Source of the DNA: JACPIL01 sp964362365
GTDB lineage: Archaea; Nanobdellota; Nanobdellia; Woesearchaeales; GW2011-AR9
Length of the DNA: 6,886 nucleotides
Reading direction: 5' to 3'
Assembly (NCBI GenBank): GCA_964362365.1
Contig: CAYIEF010000052.1
Location: forward strand, 1-6,886
Below are positions 4,737 to 6,886 of this stretch, piece after piece (the first letter of the stretch is position 1; each line of letters starts with the position of its first letter). Made by a program: the position numbers and the translations under genes. The notes beneath the pieces are model-generated. The model was not told where the DNA came from. It worked only from the letters and a program-made list of their open reading frames with translations, and did no database searches.

Positions 4737-6662
4737 ATGAAATTTAAAACATTTACCTTAGACCCTTTCCAGGAGGAAGCGGTCAAGGCTATCGAAGAAA
4801 ATAATTCTGTGATGGTCTCTGCGCCAACGGGAAGCGGAAAGACTTTAGTGGCTGATTTTATTATCGAAAAGCATAAGGATGACGATAAACGCATCGTCTA
4901 TACTGCGCCCATCAAAGCGCTTTCTAATCAGAAGTATAAGGATTTCTCCAAAGAGTATGGTGAAGCTAAAGTGGGCCTGATGACAGGAGATATAGTCATC
5001 AATCCTCATGCTAAAATAGTGATCATGACTACCGAGATTTACCGTAATATGGTAGTCAGCCAGGATTCTGATGTAGGCGATATTGCCTATGTCATCTTTG
5101 ATGAGATTCATTATATCAATGACATTGAGCGCGGTTATGTTTGGGAAGAATCAATAATATATTCTCCTGCTTCAGTACGTTTTTTGTGTTTGTCTGCCAC
5201 TATTCCTAACGCGCAAGAATTCAGTAATTGGATCCAGGCCATCAAGAAGCATCCGGTGAAAACAGTTATTTCTACCAAAAGAAATGTTCCTTTAGAGCAT
5301 TTATTTTATGATGAAGAGCTGGGTATAACTACTTTGGAGAAAATTCGCGAAGCAAGATCAATCCCTAAGTACCATCATGTAATTAGAGGCAAGAAGGGTA
5401 AAAGAGAGAAAGAACCTGAACCGAATCACTTAGAATTGATCAAAGAGATCGGCAAAGAGAATATGCCGGCTTTATTTTTCTCTTTTTCTCGAAGAGATTG
5501 CCAGGTGAAAGCCAAAGAATTGGCAAAATTGAATCTCTTTGAACGAGATTCTTCTCTGGTGCAGTATATGAATTCCAAACTGGCAGAAGTGCCCAGTGAA
5601 GTGAATCGGTTAAGTTCTACCGGCTTGTTGAAGGAGACGTTATCACAGGGGATTGCTTTTCACCATGCCGGATTATTGCCGGTGATCAAAGGTATTGTAG
5701 AGGATTTATTTGGCATGGGGAAAATCAAAGTGTTGTATACGACGGAAACATTTGCCGTAGGTATCAACATGCCCGCGAGAACAGTAATATTCAACAGCTT
5801 GCGGAAATATGATGGGTATAATTTTAGATATTTGAATTCTAAAGAATATTTCCAGATCGCTGGTAGAGCAGGTAGACGGGGGATAGATGTTAAGGGAACA
5901 GTTGTCAGTATGATCTATCGGCCGACTTTCAATTATCAAGAGATTCAAAAAATCACTTCCAAAGATGTAGAGCCGATCAAATCGCAATTCAAATTGTCTA
6001 TAAATACTGTATTGAATTTGATTAATCTGCACGAGCCGGCGCAGATTGAACGGATTTTGCGGATGTCGTTTTATTCCTACCAGCAGTTCGGGGAAAATTA
6101 TGCCAAAGTGCCGACGAAAGTGTTATTGTACCGTTATAACAGTATTGTCAAGATGTTGGTGAAGTATGGCTATGTAGAAAATGAGACTTTAACGGTGAAA
6201 GGACACTTTGCATCCAAGATCTTTGCCGATGAGATAACTATCGGAGAGATCTTTGCCACTGACTTCATTGAGAAGCTCGATGAGTATCAAGTGTTGTTGT
6301 TGGTTTGTGCTTTAGCGTATGAATCTAGAATAGGTCATGAATTCAAGCAAGTGTTTAAAGATGAAAAATTCCGGGAGTTGGTGCAGTTGATTAGAGGAAA
6401 TGCGTACCTTTCTAAAGAGAAGAAATTTGAAGATTTACAGTTCTTGACTACCTTTATCCATCCTATCTATCATGGCAAGAGCTTCTTTGACGTGTTGAAG
6501 CTGTGTAATTTACTTGAGGGAGACTTGATACGGTTGTATTCACAGGTCAATGATCGATTGGGACAAATTAGGAAGGCTAGCACTGATTATAAAGTGTTGA
6601 ATAAGGTAGAGAATTGTAGACGTATTATTGATCAGGCCTTAGAAGGGATATATTTGGTTTGA
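4737..6662 (+). CDS. Ski2/Mtr4-like DExH helicase, arch-less minimal form
   Basis: This is a superfamily 2 helicase, expected to unwind RNA in an ATP-dependent manner; Ski2/Mtr4 relatives feed RNA to exosomes. RecA domain 1 holds motif I APTGSGKT (29-36), Ia TAPIKALSNQKY (56-67), II DEIH (122-125) and III SAT (153-155). A charged insertion (about 205-230) separates it from RecA domain 2, which holds ALFFSFSRRDC (245-255), FHHAGLLP (308-315), motif V TTETFAVGINMPAR (335-348) and motif VI QIAGRAGRRG (373-382). A winged-helix region follows, with VEPIKSQFKLS (411-421) and the MSFYSYQQ segment (443-450). The C-terminal DSHCT-like helical bundle (about 495-641) includes CALAYESR and GDLIRL. The wording of motifs V and the winged helix fits Ski2/Mtr4 better than Hel308. 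At 641 residues it is much shorter than eukaryotic Mtr4 (about 1000): the arch normally inserted after the winged helix is missing. Exact substrate is unknown. Confidence 0.93.
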   Translation: MKFKTFTLDPFQEEAVKAIEENNSVMVSAPTGSGKTLVADFIIEKHKDDDKRIVYTAPIKALSNQKYKDFSKEYGEAKVGLMTGDIVINPHAKIVIMTTEIYRNMVVSQDSDVGDIAYVIFDEIHYINDIERGYVWEESIIYSPASVRFLCLSATIPNAQEFSNWIQAIKKHPVKTVISTKRNVPLEHLFYDEELGITTLEKIREARSIPKYHHVIRGKKGKREKEPEPNHLELIKEIGKENMPALFFSFSRRDCQVKAKELAKLNLFERDSSLVQYMNSKLAEVPSEVNRLSSTGLLKETLSQGIAFHHAGLLPVIKGIVEDLFGMGKIKVLYTTETFAVGINMPARTVIFNSLRKYDGYNFRYLNSKEYFQIAGRAGRRGIDVKGTVVSMIYRPTFNYQEIQKITSKDVEPIKSQFKLSINTVLNLINLHEPAQIERILRMSFYSYQQFGENYAKVPTKVLLYRYNSIVKMLVKYGYVENETLTVKGHFASKIFADEITIGEIFATDFIEKLDEYQVLLLVCALAYESRIGHEFKQVFKDEKFRELVQLIRGNAYLSKEKKFEDLQFLTTFIHPIYHGKSFFDVLKLCNLLEGDLIRLYSQVNDRLGQIRKASTDYKVLNKVENCRRIIDQALEGIYLV

Positions 6663-6732
6663 GGGAAGGAGAGGCCGGTGGTGGCTAGTAGAGCATGTTT
6701 TAGAGATTTAATGAACAAAGCAAAGAAGAAGG

Positions 6733-6797
6733 GATTTTTTATAAATGGTGCGAGGAGTGCAAATCATAGTCTCTCCCAGCACCATTTATAAAAAATC
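6733..6797. repeat. Perfect 19-bp inverted repeat with 27-base loop
   Basis: The left arm GATTTTTTATAAATGGTGC (6733-6751) is the exact reverse complement of the right arm GCACCATTTATAAAAAATC (6779-6797). The 27-base interior (6752-6778) can form a few further weak pairs (GAG/GGAG against CTCTCC). Each arm carries a TATA-like TTTATAAA or its complement, so the right arm points a promoter rightward into the DUF5678-like gene, and the left arm mirrors it leftward. It lies 70 bases after the helicase stop. It could be a transcribed hairpin or terminator for the helicase, an operator bound by a dimeric regulator, or the footprint of a small mobile element. The repeat itself is certain; its role is not. 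Confidence 0.85.
6785..6792 (+). promoter_or_regulatory. Probable TATA box for the DUF5678-like gene
   Basis: TTTATAAA is centred 28 bases before the ATG at 6817, ideal for a leaderless archaeal transcript. The bases between (AACCATTTAACAATAAAAT) hold no Shine-Dalgarno-like sequence. The element lies wholly inside the right arm of the 19-base inverted repeat, so hairpin formation or a protein bound to the repeat would directly affect this promoter. Confidence 0.5.
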
Positions 6798-6816
6798 AAC
6801 CATTTAACAATAAAAT

Positions 6817-6886
6817 ATGACCTATGCAGACTACGAATGGTTTCTGAAAGAAAATCTTACTAAATATGCAGGTAAATGGGTTGCTA
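6817..6886 (+). CDS. DUF5678-like protein (N-terminal part only)
   Basis: An ATG at 6817 opens a frame that continues to the window edge (23 codons). The visible residues begin MTYADYEWFLKENL and continue TKYAGKWVA. The pattern of an aromatic-rich start, then ENLxKYxGKWVA, is what I recall from the beginning of DUF5678 proteins: small (about 60-100 residues), uncharacterised proteins common in archaea. The function of that family is not established. The call rests on one short motif and cannot be confirmed without the rest of the gene. It would be leaderless, driven by the TATA element in the adjacent inverted repeat. Confidence 0.6.
   Translation, partial: MTYADYEWFLKENLTKYAGKWVA

Noticed and set aside
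5706..6032. Leftward frame of 108 codons inside the helicase gene.
   Set aside because: Antisense to helicase motifs V and VI; no independent support.
6663..6732. Purine-rich, relatively G-rich stretch after the helicase stop, considered as a tRNA or other small RNA.
   Set aside because: No cloverleaf arms, TψC-like GGTTCRA sequence or anticodon stem could be found on either strand.
6678..6791. Short plus-strand frame of 37 codons with GTG start (VVASRACFRDLMNKAKKKGF...) preceded by a GGAGAGG-like site.
   Set aside because: It runs through both arms of the inverted repeat, ends inside the right arm, has no recognisable composition or motif, and its start is only a GTG. Chance is more likely than a gene, although the purine-rich site before it is suggestive.

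Overview
The window is AT-rich, gene-dense DNA that most resembles a small-genome archaeon, probably of the DPANN group (Woesearchaeota/Pacearchaeota-like). This is an inference from three things. Several genes have TATA-like elements about 25-30 bases before the start codon and no Shine-Dalgarno sequence, as expected for leaderless archaeal transcripts. The helicase is of the Ski2/Mtr4 type. The last gene looks like a DUF5678 protein, a family I associate with archaea. No rRNA, tRNA, CRISPR array or transposase is visible.

Layout. Positions 1-648 hold two leftward genes of unknown function: a 164-residue protein, then the start of a charged, helical protein that begins one base after its stop codon. 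An 87-base divergent promoter region separates them from mutL (736-2508, rightward). MutL is full length with the ATPase domain and the complete metal-dependent endonuclease motif set. Next come a 138-residue unknown protein with its own promoter and a TTG start (2570-2986), and a 150-residue protein equal to exactly one half of a Na+/Ca2+ exchanger (3013-3465). The latter converges, with only 14 bases between, on a 384-residue leftward protein (3480-4634) that shows a plausible ADP-ribosyltransferase-like R / STS / NE motif order. A second divergent promoter region (4635-4736) leads to a 641-residue Ski2-like helicase without an arch domain (4737-6662). After it lies a perfect 19-base inverted repeat (6733-6797) whose right arm supplies the probable TATA box for a partial DUF5678-like gene (6817 to the window end).

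The genes do not form one pathway. MutL (DNA mismatch repair), the helicase (RNA processing or turnover) and the exchanger (ion homeostasis) look like separately transcribed housekeeping genes interspersed with lineage-specific unknowns. The items most worth following up are the half-size exchanger with balanced loop charges, the ADP-ribosyltransferase-like protein, and the inverted repeat carrying mirrored TATA elements.
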